Positions 28,003 through 36,063 of a DNA stretch of 64,000 nt are shown here, in pieces. Under the pieces are notes generated by a model. That model had not been told where the DNA came from. It saw nothing but the letters and a program-made list of their open reading frames with translations, and did not search any database. Position numbers and translations under genes: made by a program. Source of the stretch: Kiritimatiellales bacterium (GTDB lineage Bacteria; Verrucomicrobiota; Kiritimatiellia; Kiritimatiellales; Tichowtungiaceae); assembly GCA_041656295.1 (NCBI GenBank), contig JBBADV010000002.1, positions 124,001-188,000 of the forward strand, given 5' to 3'. The first letter of the stretch is position 1; the number at the start of each line of letters is the position of its first letter.

Positions 28003-28065
28003 AACCGCTCAACTTGCGGAAATTGAATAAAGTGTGAATAATCCAGAAAACTCCGGAAGGAAAAA

Positions 28066-29208
28066 ATGAGCAGACAACGGGCGCTGGATGCAATTAATGG
28101 TGTGATGAGCGACCGGATTCCTCAATGGGATTTTCCGGATAATATTCTGCTGGCTGAAAAAATTTGCGGCGACGATATCTGGGAGAACACAGAGAAAACA
28201 ACAGTCGAGCTGTTGAAATATTGTGACATTGATATGACGCATTATATTGCTGGCGGCGTTGCAGAATGGAATTTTCCGTTGGTTCGATATTATAATGAAG
28301 CGGAGTTTATCCAGAATGATGATACGCAGTCTTATCTGCAGGCTTATAATAAAAAAACAGAAAAACCGTATCGCTCCATGTATGATAATCTCGGAATGAG
28401 CTGTTCCGCTTCGTTCTGGGGAATTGCGCCCACGCTGGCGATGAAAAAATATATGTTCGATTCGCCGGAAGACGTGCTGGAGTTCAATCCGCTTGAACAC
28501 GATTCCGCAACGCTCGATGACCGCATTGAATTTTTCAGGAATTATTATAAAGAGAAGCAGGCGTTGCTGGGCGACAGTTGTCTGTTTATCGGGTGGTATT
28601 ATCATACGCTTTTTATGTGGCCGGTTGAGATTTTCGGATGGGAGAATTTTATGCTCGCCGCAATGATGGACTCTGAACGGTTTAAAGAAATTCTTGATCA
28701 GTTCTGGGAAATCTCTAAACGTGATCTTTCTGCCATGACGGCTGTCGACGACTTGCAGCTTATTGGGTGTCATGATGATTTGTGCAGTGCGAATGGCCCG
28801 ATGTTTCCGCCGGACTGGTACAGAACGTTTATTTATGACCGGTACGCGGAAGTCAGTTCAATGATTCGCGCTGCCGGAAAGAAAAGCGTTTTTGTTTGCG
28901 ACGGAAATGTAAGCGCGCTGCTTCCCGATATTGCCGCGACCGGATTTGATGGAATTACTGTTGATGGTCAGACAGATTTAAACTGTGTTGTGAAAAACTT
29001 TTCCGGAAAAATCATGGTCGGCGGAATGAAGCCGACAATTGTCAGCAACGGTACACCGGAACAGATTGAGCAGATGATAAAAAGTACGGTTGATATTATA
29101 AAAGATGAGCCGGGATATTTTTTCCAAAGTTCCGGTCTGGCCGGGAAAACACCGGTAAAAAATATCGAACATTATTTGCATTGTATTCAGAAGTTCGGAC
29201 AGCGGTAA
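28066..29208 (+). CDS. Uroporphyrinogen decarboxylase/MtaA-like protein
   Basis: A 380-aa UroD-superfamily TIM barrel. The N-terminal RQRALDAINGVMSDRIPQWDFP matches the opening of UroD-like methyltransferases. Later motifs are HDDLCSANGPMFPPDWYRTFI and VKNFSGKIMVGGMKP. It lacks the HemE N-terminal Arg signature, so haem synthesis is unlikely. Relatives in sugar clusters of PVC bacteria are thought to be corrinoid methyl-transferases. Handling of methyl groups from pectin is possible but speculative. The ribosome site GGAAGG precedes the ATG. Codon use returns towards the window norm. Confidence 0.75.
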   Translation: MSRQRALDAINGVMSDRIPQWDFPDNILLAEKICGDDIWENTEKTTVELLKYCDIDMTHYIAGGVAEWNFPLVRYYNEAEFIQNDDTQSYLQAYNKKTEKPYRSMYDNLGMSCSASFWGIAPTLAMKKYMFDSPEDVLEFNPLEHDSATLDDRIEFFRNYYKEKQALLGDSCLFIGWYYHTLFMWPVEIFGWENFMLAAMMDSERFKEILDQFWEISKRDLSAMTAVDDLQLIGCHDDLCSANGPMFPPDWYRTFIYDRYAEVSSMIRAAGKKSVFVCDGNVSALLPDIAATGFDGITVDGQTDLNCVVKNFSGKIMVGGMKPTIVSNGTPEQIEQMIKSTVDIIKDEPGYFFQSSGLAGKTPVKNIEHYLHCIQKFGQR

Positions 29209-29223
29209 ATTTCAGGAGTGATA

Positions 29224-29392
29224 ATGGAAACGGTGAAAAAAGATCAGATTACAGAATATAAACTCGGCGATATGATCGCGCGGTTTTCCCCGCAATGTAA
29301 TCAAATCATTTCGAGCCGCCGGCAAAACTGCCGCCGTCGCCGCCGCAAAAAATATTTCGCCGCGCGCCGTAAAAATTTCGGACATCTCTTAA
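29224..29392 (+). pseudogene. Gene remnant with lost middle and shifted frame
   Basis: About 26 coherent codons (METVKKDQITEYKLGDMIARFS) follow a ribosome site (aggag). A second coherent piece in another frame, AAGKTAAVAAAKNISPRAVK, ends ISDIS and TAA at 29390-29392. Both read like genuine protein ends of a gene of unknown family. The pieces join across a frame change, so no functional product is expected. It follows the UroD-like gene directly. Confidence 0.45.
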
Positions 29393-29831
29393 TTGGCCAC
29401 GAAAAACACAAAAAGGCACAAAAATTAAATCTCAGAATAAAATTTTTGACAGGATAACAGGATGAGTAGCGTGGATTTTTCATCTGTGCCATCTGTGTTT
29501 ATCTGCGGATAAAAAATCCTTGGCGTCTTGGCGGTTAAAACATGAAAAAGAAATGGAACCACAGAGTTCACAGAGATTCAGAGAATCTTTCCTCCGTGCC
29601 TCAGTGATCTCTGTGGGTAAAAAATCCTTGGCGTCTTGGCGGTTAAATCAGAAAAGGGAATAGGCATTAGGCACGAGGCATTAGGGAAGAAAGGAACAAA
29701 GGCACAGAGGCACAAAGAGACTGCGTCAGGTAGCGTTCAGACGAGGATTCAGAGAATCTTTCCTCCGTGTCTCAGTGATCTCTGTGGTTAAAAAATTCTC
29801 GGCATCTTGGTGGTTAAATCAAAAGGAAGAT
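29393..29831. repeat. Compound intergenic repeat cassette upstream of the esterase gene
   Basis: The spacer is built from modules found elsewhere in the window: acaggataacaggatg, then ccacagagttcacagagat with gaatctttcctccgtgcctc and agtgatctctgtgg, then ttggcgtcttggcggttaaa. The last module appears near 29518, 29627 and 29804. Between them is ggcattaggcacgaggcatt (about 29663-29682). The same modules, in similar order, precede genes at 55045, 56181 and 60875. No gene is present. The last copy ends 25 bp before the esterase ATG, so it forms its 5' leader. Confidence 0.75.
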
Positions 29832-31028
29832 ATGAAATCATTACTTACTGCTCTCATGCTTGTTGTCGCCGGAAATGTTCATTCCGATTATGCGGAGATG
29901 AATGAAAAAATTCTTGAGCTCGGCTCGCTGACAAATGCGCCGGCGGTACAGGACGCCGGAAAAACTTCCGGCGCGATGAAAGCGATTTTTTTCGATTCGC
30001 TGCCGCTGAACGGAAAACCGACCAAAGTGTTCGCGTGGATTGGCGTGCCGGAAGTTTCCGCCGGAAAAAAAGTTCCCGGCGTTGTGCTTTTACACGGCGG
30101 CGGCGGAACGGCGTTTAAAGAATGGGTTGAGTTGTGGAACAGTCACGGTTTTGCGGCGATTGCGATTGCCACCGAAGGCCAGACGGATGAACGCGATGAA
30201 GAAAATTCACGGCCGTGGAAACGGCACGAATGGAGCGGACCGGCTAAAAAACAAACGTATGCCGACACAAATCTGCCGCTGGAAGAGCAGTGGACGTATC
30301 ACGCGTCCGCCGCCACTATTCTCGCCAATTCACTGCTGCGCTCACTGCCGGAAGTTGACGAAAATAAAATTGGATTAATGGGAATTTCGTGGGGTGGAAT
30401 TTTAACCAGCACCGTGATGGGCATTGATGCGCGGTTTGCATTTGTGATCCCGGTGTACGGTTGTGGACATCTGTTCGACAGCGAAAATCAATACGGCGAT
30501 GCGACGCGCGATAATGAAATTTATAAAAATGTCTGGGACCCGATGGTGCGGATGGCGCGCGCAAAAATGCCGGCGCTCTGGCTGTCGTGGCCGCAGGACA
30601 CGGCATTTTCGCTGGAAAGTCAGGCGAAAAGTTATCGCGCGATGAGTGGTGACTATATGGTGTCGTTGATTCCGCGCATGCAGCACGGCCACGCGTCGGC
30701 GTGGAAAAAGCCGGACAGCTATGCCTTTGCAAAAAGCGTGGTGGAAACCGGACGCCCGTGGGGAGAAATGATTCGCGGCGGCATAAACGGAAACCGCGCT
30801 GAAGCGGAATTCCGTTCTGATATTGCGCCGGAAAAAGCATTATTGGTTTCAACAACCGGCACCGGATTTACCGGCACCCGCAAATGGATTGAAACACCGG
30901 CGGAATTCAAACAGAAAAACGGTCACTGGGTTGCTACGGCTACGCTGCCTGAAAAAACCACCGCGTGGTTTATTAATCTCACCTGTGACAGTTTAACGCT
31001 TAGTTCGGAATTTCAAACGATCGATTAA
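29832..31028 (+). CDS. Secreted alpha/beta-hydrolase, acetyl xylan esterase-like
   Basis: A 398-aa exported esterase-like protein. The signal peptide MKSLLTALMLVVAGNVHS is followed by the hydrolase core: oxyanion loop GVVLLHGGGGTAFKEW, nucleophile elbow MGISWGGI (Ser near residue 192), and a candidate catalytic His in RMQHGHASAW. It probably removes acetyl groups from plant polysaccharide. AAAAGGAAG before 29832 sets the start; upstream codons of the open frame fall in repeat DNA. A close paralogue is at 47429-48640. Confidence 0.85.
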   Translation: MKSLLTALMLVVAGNVHSDYAEMNEKILELGSLTNAPAVQDAGKTSGAMKAIFFDSLPLNGKPTKVFAWIGVPEVSAGKKVPGVVLLHGGGGTAFKEWVELWNSHGFAAIAIATEGQTDERDEENSRPWKRHEWSGPAKKQTYADTNLPLEEQWTYHASAATILANSLLRSLPEVDENKIGLMGISWGGILTSTVMGIDARFAFVIPVYGCGHLFDSENQYGDATRDNEIYKNVWDPMVRMARAKMPALWLSWPQDTAFSLESQAKSYRAMSGDYMVSLIPRMQHGHASAWKKPDSYAFAKSVVETGRPWGEMIRGGINGNRAEAEFRSDIAPEKALLVSTTGTGFTGTRKWIETPAEFKQKNGHWVATATLPEKTTAWFINLTCDSLTLSSEFQTID

Positions 31029-31032
31029 TTGA

Positions 31033-31145
31033 TTCGGCGTGCGCCGGTTTTTTGCAAATTCTCCTTGATCGAGCCGCGCGCCGGTTTCAATTTCTCCATC
31101 AGCAATCATTTGATGGATTGCTATTTTGCTCTTACCGGCTCAGCT
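31033..31145 (-). pseudogene. Possible GntR-type helix-turn-helix fragment
   Basis: On the minus strand a 35-codon stretch reads AIHQMIADGEIETGARLDQ followed by GEFAKNRRTP, which resembles the first helices of GntR regulators (I-x-x-G-x-x-x-x-G-x-x-L...E-x-A). It is preceded by a stop and merges into non-family sequence at its end. If real, it is a scrap of a regulator once next to the esterase gene. The rest of the 31029-31355 spacer shows nothing I can name. Confidence 0.25.
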
Positions 31146-31355
31146 ATCGGTACGCGTGAGATATCCTGCAGCGATTTGCAGCGTTACTGTACAGCTCCGT
31201 CCGATTTTTTGCCAGTAATTCCCAGACGGCTGGGCGTTGAAAAACAATATGGATCAACGGCACCGGTGCGCGATTGCAGAGAATAAATTAAACAGAAAAC
31301 GCTCTATAGTATTAAGAATATTAGCATATTGTTGTTATTTGTGACATCGTCGCTC

Positions 31356-31815
31356 ATGAAAGCCTATACGATGGATTTATGAGAACCGATCGTAGCCTTT
31401 GTCAAAAACGGCGGATCGGAAGTTGGAGTAGCAAAACGGTTTCATGTCGGGCGGCGTGCTGTCTATCTCTATCTCCAGGCCGATGCCGCCGGAACGCTCG
31501 AGCCCAGGCAGAGCTGGGGACATTGGCGTACGCTTGATCCGGCCGCGCTCCGGGGTGAGGTGGAAAGGGATCCCGACGCCACACTGGATGAGCCCGGAGA
31601 ACGTCTTGGGGCCCATTCTGCAACCGTCTGGCATGGACTGAAAAGGCAGAACCTCACATTAACAACATCGTCTGTACCGGCCCTGCACCCGTTCGCCGCG
31701 GGGTCAATGGGTCTATACGGATGTTGCGGATGGACGGTGTGGACGAACGAACCAGTATCATCTCCGCATCCTGTCTGCGCCGGACAGTATTCTTGTCCGG
31801 CGCATTTCTTTTGCT
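31356..31815 (+). pseudogene. IS630-family transposase remnant
   Basis: The frame starts MKAYTMDL, hits TGA at 31380, and continues EPIVAFVKNGGSEVGVAKRF, GRRAVYLYLQAD and SWGHWRTLDPAAL, the tandem HTH of IS630 transposases. Later codons give SPRGQWVYTDVADG and, after a frame slip, ERTSIISASC, which correspond to the start of the DDE domain. The segment between and the whole C-terminal third are missing. folP starts 11 bp after the last recognisable part, so the element or its deletion has replaced the natural folP upstream region. Confidence 0.75.
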
Positions 31816-31826
31816 ATTCTGCCGGT

Positions 31827-32735
31827 ATGACAAAAACGAAGGAAATAATCTGGTCGTGCGGCGGATGTGAAATCCAGTTTTCCGGTATGCCGCTGATTAT
31901 GGGAATTCTGAATGTGACACCGGATTCGTTTTCAGACGGCGGACGCTGGTTTGATTCCGGCGCGGCAGTAAAACGCGGAATTGAAATGGCGGAGCAGGGC
32001 GCACAAATTATTGATGTCGGCGGCGAGTCGACGCGCCCCGGTTCGCAGTTTGTCGGCGCGGCTGAAGAAATCCGGCGCACAGTGCCGGTGATTCGCGAGC
32101 TGCGCAAGCAGCTGCCGGAAATTTTGATTTCGGTGGATACGTGGCGGACAGAAACGGCGCGTGCGGCCGTTGCGGCCGGTGCAAATATAATTAACGATAT
32201 CGCCGGTTTGCGCGGCCTCGGCATGGCGGAGCTCGCCGCCGACACCGGCGCCGGTGTTGTGCTGATGCACATGACCGGAACGCCGGAAACGATGCAGTTG
32301 AATCCGCAATACACCGATGTCGTAACAGACGTAAAAAAATTTTTCGAAATGCAAGCCGCCTTTGCTGCCGACTGCGGCGTCCGCCGGGAACAGCTTTGTT
32401 TCGATCCGGGTATCGGATTTGGCAAAACGGATGAGCACAACCTGACATTACTGAAAACAGTGCCGGAATTTATAAAATTAGAACGTCCGGTCCTGATCGG
32501 CGTGAGCCGGAAAAGTATGTTCGGGCGACTGCTCGGGCGCGAAAACCCGTGCGACCGGCTGGCGGCGTCACTCGCCGCCGGAATGTTTGCGGCACTGCGC
32601 GGCGCACATATTTTGCGCGTTCACGATGTATTAGAAACGGTCGATGCCATGAAAATCTTCAATCAATTAACCACAGATGATGCGGATATAAACGGATGTT
32701 CGACGGTAGGCGTGCAGTCCCTTGCGCGCCGTTAA
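31827..32735 (+). CDS. folP: Dihydropteroate synthase
   Basis: Joins p-aminobenzoate to dihydropterin pyrophosphate in folate synthesis. The signatures are MGILNVTPDSFSDGGRW (pterin/pABA loop), DVGGESTRPGSQ, SVDTWRTETA, IINDIAGLRG, FDPGIGFGKT and LIGVSRKSMFGRLLG. ATG at 31827 follows IS630 debris; the frame is open further upstream, but that part is transposase. The last ~20 residues (TTDDADINGCSTVGVQSLARR) are encoded by intergenic repeat DNA. The family sequence ends at about DAMKIFNQL. Confidence 0.95.
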   Translation: MTKTKEIIWSCGGCEIQFSGMPLIMGILNVTPDSFSDGGRWFDSGAAVKRGIEMAEQGAQIIDVGGESTRPGSQFVGAAEEIRRTVPVIRELRKQLPEILISVDTWRTETARAAVAAGANIINDIAGLRGLGMAELAADTGAGVVLMHMTGTPETMQLNPQYTDVVTDVKKFFEMQAAFAADCGVRREQLCFDPGIGFGKTDEHNLTLLKTVPEFIKLERPVLIGVSRKSMFGRLLGRENPCDRLAASLAAGMFAALRGAHILRVHDVLETVDAMKIFNQLTTDDADINGCSTVGVQSLARR

Positions 32736-32860
32736 TATGGAATATTCAATGTTTGCGGACGGCAAGGGACTGCCGTCCCTACCTTTTTTCATCCGTTTGT
32801 ATCCGCATCATCTGCGGTTTAAATCCATTGTTTAGAATTTTTTCTTGGCGGCTTGGCGGT
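32676..32860. repeat. Compound repeat overlapping the 3' end of folP
   Basis: It begins ttaaccacagatgatgcgga inside folP. It continues with the cagtcccttgcgcgccg / cggcaagggactgccg palindrome enclosing atggaatattcaa, then the mirror of the first part (catccgtttgtatccgcatcatctgcggttt), and ends with cttggcggcttggcggttta next to the metallophosphoesterase stop. The nested order shows one repeat inserted in another. The folP TAA (32733-32735) lies inside the palindrome. Confidence 0.8.
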
Positions 32861-33811
32861 TTAAGCCCGTTGCCGTGGATACGGCAGCGAAAATTTACGT
32901 TCAGATTCGTTGCCGGTGCAATAGAGCAGATCCGTTGAATGTTCGCTGTCCGTATGCGCGACATCTTTTTTGCGCAAATGCAGGTTGGTTGTGTACGGCA
33001 CAGCAAGCTCCGTCGGCGCGGATATCATCTGCACATCAATGCAGTCGTTCGCCACATCAAAAATCGCAACATCATGCGGAAAACTGGCAAGCCCGGATGG
33101 AACGATGTGCGTAACGCCATTCGTTTTTACGCGGCCGGTCAAATGCACGTGACCGGAGAGCACCGCAATAATCCGGTCGCTGTTGTCTTCAATCAGTTGC
33201 CGCAATGCAAGATCGCCGCAAATCCAACTGATAAAGCCGAATGTTTTTTCCAGCACGGCGGCGTCACGGATCGGGACAATCGGAATATGAAACGTGATGA
33301 AAACCGGCAGTCCGGGATGTTCCGCCAGCGCCTGCTCAAGAAATTTCCGGCGCGCGGCGCGGCATGCCTGCTGAACTTCGGGCGATTGAAATTCGATTGA
33401 TCCGTCAAACCCCGTATCGCCGCTGTTATTCAGCATGATGAAGAGGATTCCTTTGTGCACAAAAGCATATTGCGTGCGGTCGGCGCCGAATGTATCGCGG
33501 TACGCTTTTTCGTACACCGCATCACCTTCATGCTGCCGGTTTTCGTGATTGCCGACGCACGGATAAAACACCACGGACAGCTCTTTCATATATTCTGCAA
33601 ACGCCGGCTGCTCTGCGTTGATCTTTTCGAGTTCAACGCCGTGAATCATATCGCCGCCGGACAGAATAAAATCGAGATCGCCCAGCCGGCCTTCCGCAGC
33701 TTCTTTAAAAAACCACTGCGCGCGCTGATTGGCACCTTTGTACGGACGCACACCGTCGAACGGCAGTCCCATGTGAATATCAGTCGCAAAAGCAAATCTG
33801 AATTTTTTCAT
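32861..33811 (-). CDS. Calcineurin-like metallophosphoesterase
   Basis: A 316-aa protein with a complete dimetal site: DIH at 11-13, GGD at 52-54, GNHE at 87-90, TFHIP, and GHVH. The substrate could be a phosphodiester or phosphomonoester. Starting at 33811 it lacks any export signal, but the small frame directly upstream (33808-33933) is a Tat lipoprotein signal peptide in another frame, overlapping it by ATGA. Close relatives with such a signal would be single proteins. Either the enzyme is made separately by translational coupling, or a frameshift has cut the gene in two. AGGG lies just upstream of its ATG. Confidence 0.88.
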   Translation of the reverse strand: MKKFRFAFATDIHMGLPFDGVRPYKGANQRAQWFFKEAAEGRLGDLDFILSGGDMIHGVELEKINAEQPAFAEYMKELSVVFYPCVGNHENRQHEGDAVYEKAYRDTFGADRTQYAFVHKGILFIMLNNSGDTGFDGSIEFQSPEVQQACRAARRKFLEQALAEHPGLPVFITFHIPIVPIRDAAVLEKTFGFISWICGDLALRQLIEDNSDRIIAVLSGHVHLTGRVKTNGVTHIVPSGLASFPHDVAIFDVANDCIDVQMISAPTELAVPYTTNLHLRKKDVAHTDSEHSTDLLYCTGNESERKFSLPYPRQRA

Positions 33812-33933
33812 ATCTTTACCCTTTTCCGGCAGCCCATTCCCATCATCGACAGCGATGATGCCATCAAACTTCCCTGCAGAAATTTCCGGCGCGTCGGGCT
33901 CGCAAAACTTATATTATCAATTGGAAATTTCAT
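33808..33933 (-). CDS. Orphan Tat/lipoprotein signal peptide ORF
   Basis: A 41-codon frame starting MKFPIDNIS, then SPTRRKFLQGSLMASSLSMM and GMGC. It has the twin-arginine motif (S/T-R-R-x-F-L), a short hydrophobic stretch and a lipobox-like Cys. Its ATG overlaps the stop of the upstream dehydrogenase and its stop overlaps the ATG of the metallophosphoesterase. It looks like the severed N-terminus of that enzyme. The A/G run GGAAAAGGGTAAAG before the junction is a place where a slip could rejoin the frames. Confidence 0.7.
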   Translation of the reverse strand: MKFPIDNISFASPTRRKFLQGSLMASSLSMMGMGCRKRVKI

Positions 33934-35216
33934 GATGCCCTTTCAATATGAATACGACGGGACTCAATCTGTTCCAATTCAATCAACTCATAATTCAGCG
34001 ACGGAAAATGAGTGTAGTTCCGCATATCCACAATCCGCCCGGGCTTTGCCCACGGAATTGCGGCGGCGGAAAACAGCGTTCCGTTTTCCGCCATCTGCCG
34101 GACAGACCCGCCGATATTTTTAATGTACCGAAATGTATTCCCGTTCTGTTTTTTAACCGCTGTAAATTCAGCGTCAATCGCCGCCGGAATTCCGGCGGAT
34201 TCAAACGCGCCGTTCCACGCCAGCACAAACGGCCGGCACTCTTCAACGGTAATCAGCGGCCGTTCGCCGGATTTTAAACTGTGAATCGTTGATCGCAGCA
34301 TTGCCAGCCGGCTGAAAATCCCATCGTCCTCTTCCGTAAAATCCTGCCGCTCGCGGCGTCCATCATGAAACTCGACATCAACCGTGCAGAAATCAGTCAG
34401 TGTAACAGTTGCTTTTTCGGTGCGGATTTCGCAAACAACCGCGCCGGACTCCGGCGTCGCAAGACTCGCGCTGAACAACAGCTTCACGCCGTTTTCGGCC
34501 TGAATGCAAACCGCATTGGTATCTTCACTTTCAATCGCGTTGGCGTGATACAGTTCCGCCTGTACCGTTTCCGGCGACGCCATTCCGGCGGCGGAACTTC
34601 CAAGATACAGCGCCTCCGCCATCAAATGCGCCAGCGGATTTCCAATCGTTCCGTCCAGCACCCACACATTGTTCATCCGCAGCTTTCCGCTCCACGCCGC
34701 GCGGCGGAAATATTCTTCCGAGCGCGGCCAGAGCGCATGCGCATGCACACTTTTAATTGCGCCGAACTCGCCGAACATCAACCGGTTTTTAATCGCGGCC
34801 GTTGACGTCGCAAACAGATGCTGAAAATTCACAGCAATCCATTTTCCGGTGCGCCGCTGCAGTTCAATCAGTTTATCCATATCCTGAATCGTCACCACCG
34901 GCGGTTTCTCCAGCAGCACATGAAACCCGTTTTCCACCGCTTTCGCCGCGTACTCGAAATGACTGTCTATACTGGTCGGAATAACAATCGCCGGACAGGT
35001 TTCCGGCGGCACATTTGCAATCAGGGCATCAATATCTTTATAAATGGAAACCCCGGCTGCGGCACACTGCTGTACCGGTTCGCTGTCTGAATTCCGGGTC
35101 ACTATTGCAACCAGCCGGCAGATTTCCGGCAGCTCGCTGATCCGGTCGCGCAAATATGCTGCATAGCCGCCGCAGCCGATGATTGCCAAATTCATTGGCA
35201 AATGTTTAATACTCAA
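33930..35216 (-). CDS. Gfo/Idh/MocA family oxidoreductase
   Basis: A 428-aa NAD(P)-dependent dehydrogenase, paralogous over its length to the protein at 20075-21385. It has LAIIGCGGYAAYLRDRISEL, then VLLEKPPVVTIQDMDKLIEL and GTIGNPLAHLMAEALYL. The start is TTG at 35216, within TTGA overlapping the upstream stop, with GGAG nine bases before it; ATG at 35195 is the alternative. It is the second gene of a tightly overlapped minus-strand operon (dehydrogenase remnant, this gene, signal-peptide ORF, phosphoesterase). Confidence 0.92.
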   Translation of the reverse strand: MSIKHLPMNLAIIGCGGYAAYLRDRISELPEICRLVAIVTRNSDSEPVQQCAAAGVSIYKDIDALIANVPPETCPAIVIPTSIDSHFEYAAKAVENGFHVLLEKPPVVTIQDMDKLIELQRRTGKWIAVNFQHLFATSTAAIKNRLMFGEFGAIKSVHAHALWPRSEEYFRRAAWSGKLRMNNVWVLDGTIGNPLAHLMAEALYLGSSAAGMASPETVQAELYHANAIESEDTNAVCIQAENGVKLLFSASLATPESGAVVCEIRTEKATVTLTDFCTVDVEFHDGRRERQDFTEEDDGIFSRLAMLRSTIHSLKSGERPLITVEECRPFVLAWNGAFESAGIPAAIDAEFTAVKKQNGNTFRYIKNIGGSVRQMAENGTLFSAAAIPWAKPGRIVDMRNYTHFPSLNYELIELEQIESRRIHIERAS

Positions 35217-35788
35217 TGTTCATTGCTCCATATAAAAACTGTTTCGAGACGCTGTTCATTGCCGGTTAACTGCTGAATATTGATAATTGAACATTCATCG
35301 GCAGACTGGCGCGCACGCAAAACGAAACGCGTTAATTTGAGAGCATCGACGGTATTCGTCAGTGCAGTGTTCTTTTCAACAAACGGCAGATACAGCGGCG
35401 GCGGAATATCCAGCTCCACCGGCACCGGAGTTTTTCCGTCCTTCAGCAGTGTAACGAGATTTTCGTTCGCGCGCGCTTCGATAATTCCGGCGGTACCGAC
35501 AATCCGGATCCAGTCGTTGCCATGCGTGCCGGCGGACTGCGGACAAAAATAGTCCACGCTCACCGTCGCCGGCGCACCGCTGCTCAATGTAAAAATTCCG
35601 GCGCATGAATCTTCGCAGCTGCTGAACACCGTAATTCCGGCCAGCGACGGATGATTTAAACCGCCGGAAAGTTCTTCGCCGGCATACGCCGGCGCCACGC
35701 CGGAAAAGTGAACATCACCACACGCACCGAATTCATTTGCCGCCTCAAACCAATGTCCCCACCCGCCTATAAAAACAATATTTTTCAT
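35213..35788 (-). CDS. Internally deleted Gfo/Idh/MocA oxidoreductase
   Basis: 191 aa. The start MKNIVFIGGWGHWFEAAN and the end LTRFVLRARQSADE align with the dehydrogenase at 18891-20078. About 165 residues in between, with the EKP motif and most of the catalytic domain, are gone. The join falls in VFSSCEDSC: VFDS of one part and CEDSC of the other. The frame is kept. It has an excellent ribosome site (GGGGAGG) and its stop overlaps the next start. It is probably a decaying gene kept open for translational coupling. A nucleotide-binding scaffold role cannot be excluded. Confidence 0.75.
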   Translation of the reverse strand: MKNIVFIGGWGHWFEAANEFGACGDVHFSGVAPAYAGEELSGGLNHPSLAGITVFSSCEDSCAGIFTLSSGAPATVSVDYFCPQSAGTHGNDWIRIVGTAGIIEARANENLVTLLKDGKTPVPVELDIPPPLYLPFVEKNTALTNTVDALKLTRFVLRARQSADECSIINIQQLTGNEQRLETVFIWSNEH

Positions 35789-35958
35789 AACTAGTAAACC
35801 TCCCCGCGACAAGCCACGGGGTATTCTGCGACAGACTTCGATAAAACTTAATTTCCGGGCCACGGGATGAAATGAAAACGAATGTGCAATCAGTTCCTCC
35901 CATATCAAGATCCGGATTTATTTTCGGGGAGAACACGGTGCAATTCAAAAATATAAAC

Positions 35959-35998
35959 TGTCCAAATTATCTCCCTTTTTTTGGACATGCCCAAAAAA
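35959..35998 (-). promoter_or_regulatory. Inverted TGTCCAAA site, candidate regulator operator
   Basis: TGTCCAAA (35959-35966) is mirrored by TTTGGACA (35980-35987), with a further half-site TGCCCAAAAAA just beyond, upstream of the minus-strand dehydrogenase operon. TGTCCAAAAAT also occurs at 46539 and 48648 before pectin-locus genes, so it may be a shared binding site, perhaps for the XylR-type protein at 45385. Confidence 0.4.
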
Positions 35999-36013
35999 AC
36001 GGAATGTATTCAA

Positions 36014-36061
36014 AACAAAAAAATCGCTGCAGGATACGCCGTATTCAGGAGCGTATCCTGC
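36014..36061 (-). terminator. Rho-independent terminator after the SGNH hydrolase gene
   Basis: An 11-bp perfect stem, GCAGGATACGC (36029-36039) with GCGTATCCTGC (36051-36061). On the minus strand it is followed by a T-rich run (gatttttttgttttg). It starts 3 bp after the stop of the SGNH gene. This is the clearest terminator in the window. Confidence 0.85.
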
Positions 36062-36063
36062 TT

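Noticed and set aside
31029..31286. 85-codon frame after the esterase
   Set aside because: No start or ribosome site of its own; composition is unlike protein. Part of the region fits a GntR fragment on the other strand better.
31560..31826. N-terminal extension of folP by 89 codons
   Set aside because: The codons are IS630 transposase sequence; homologous DHPS starts near 31827.
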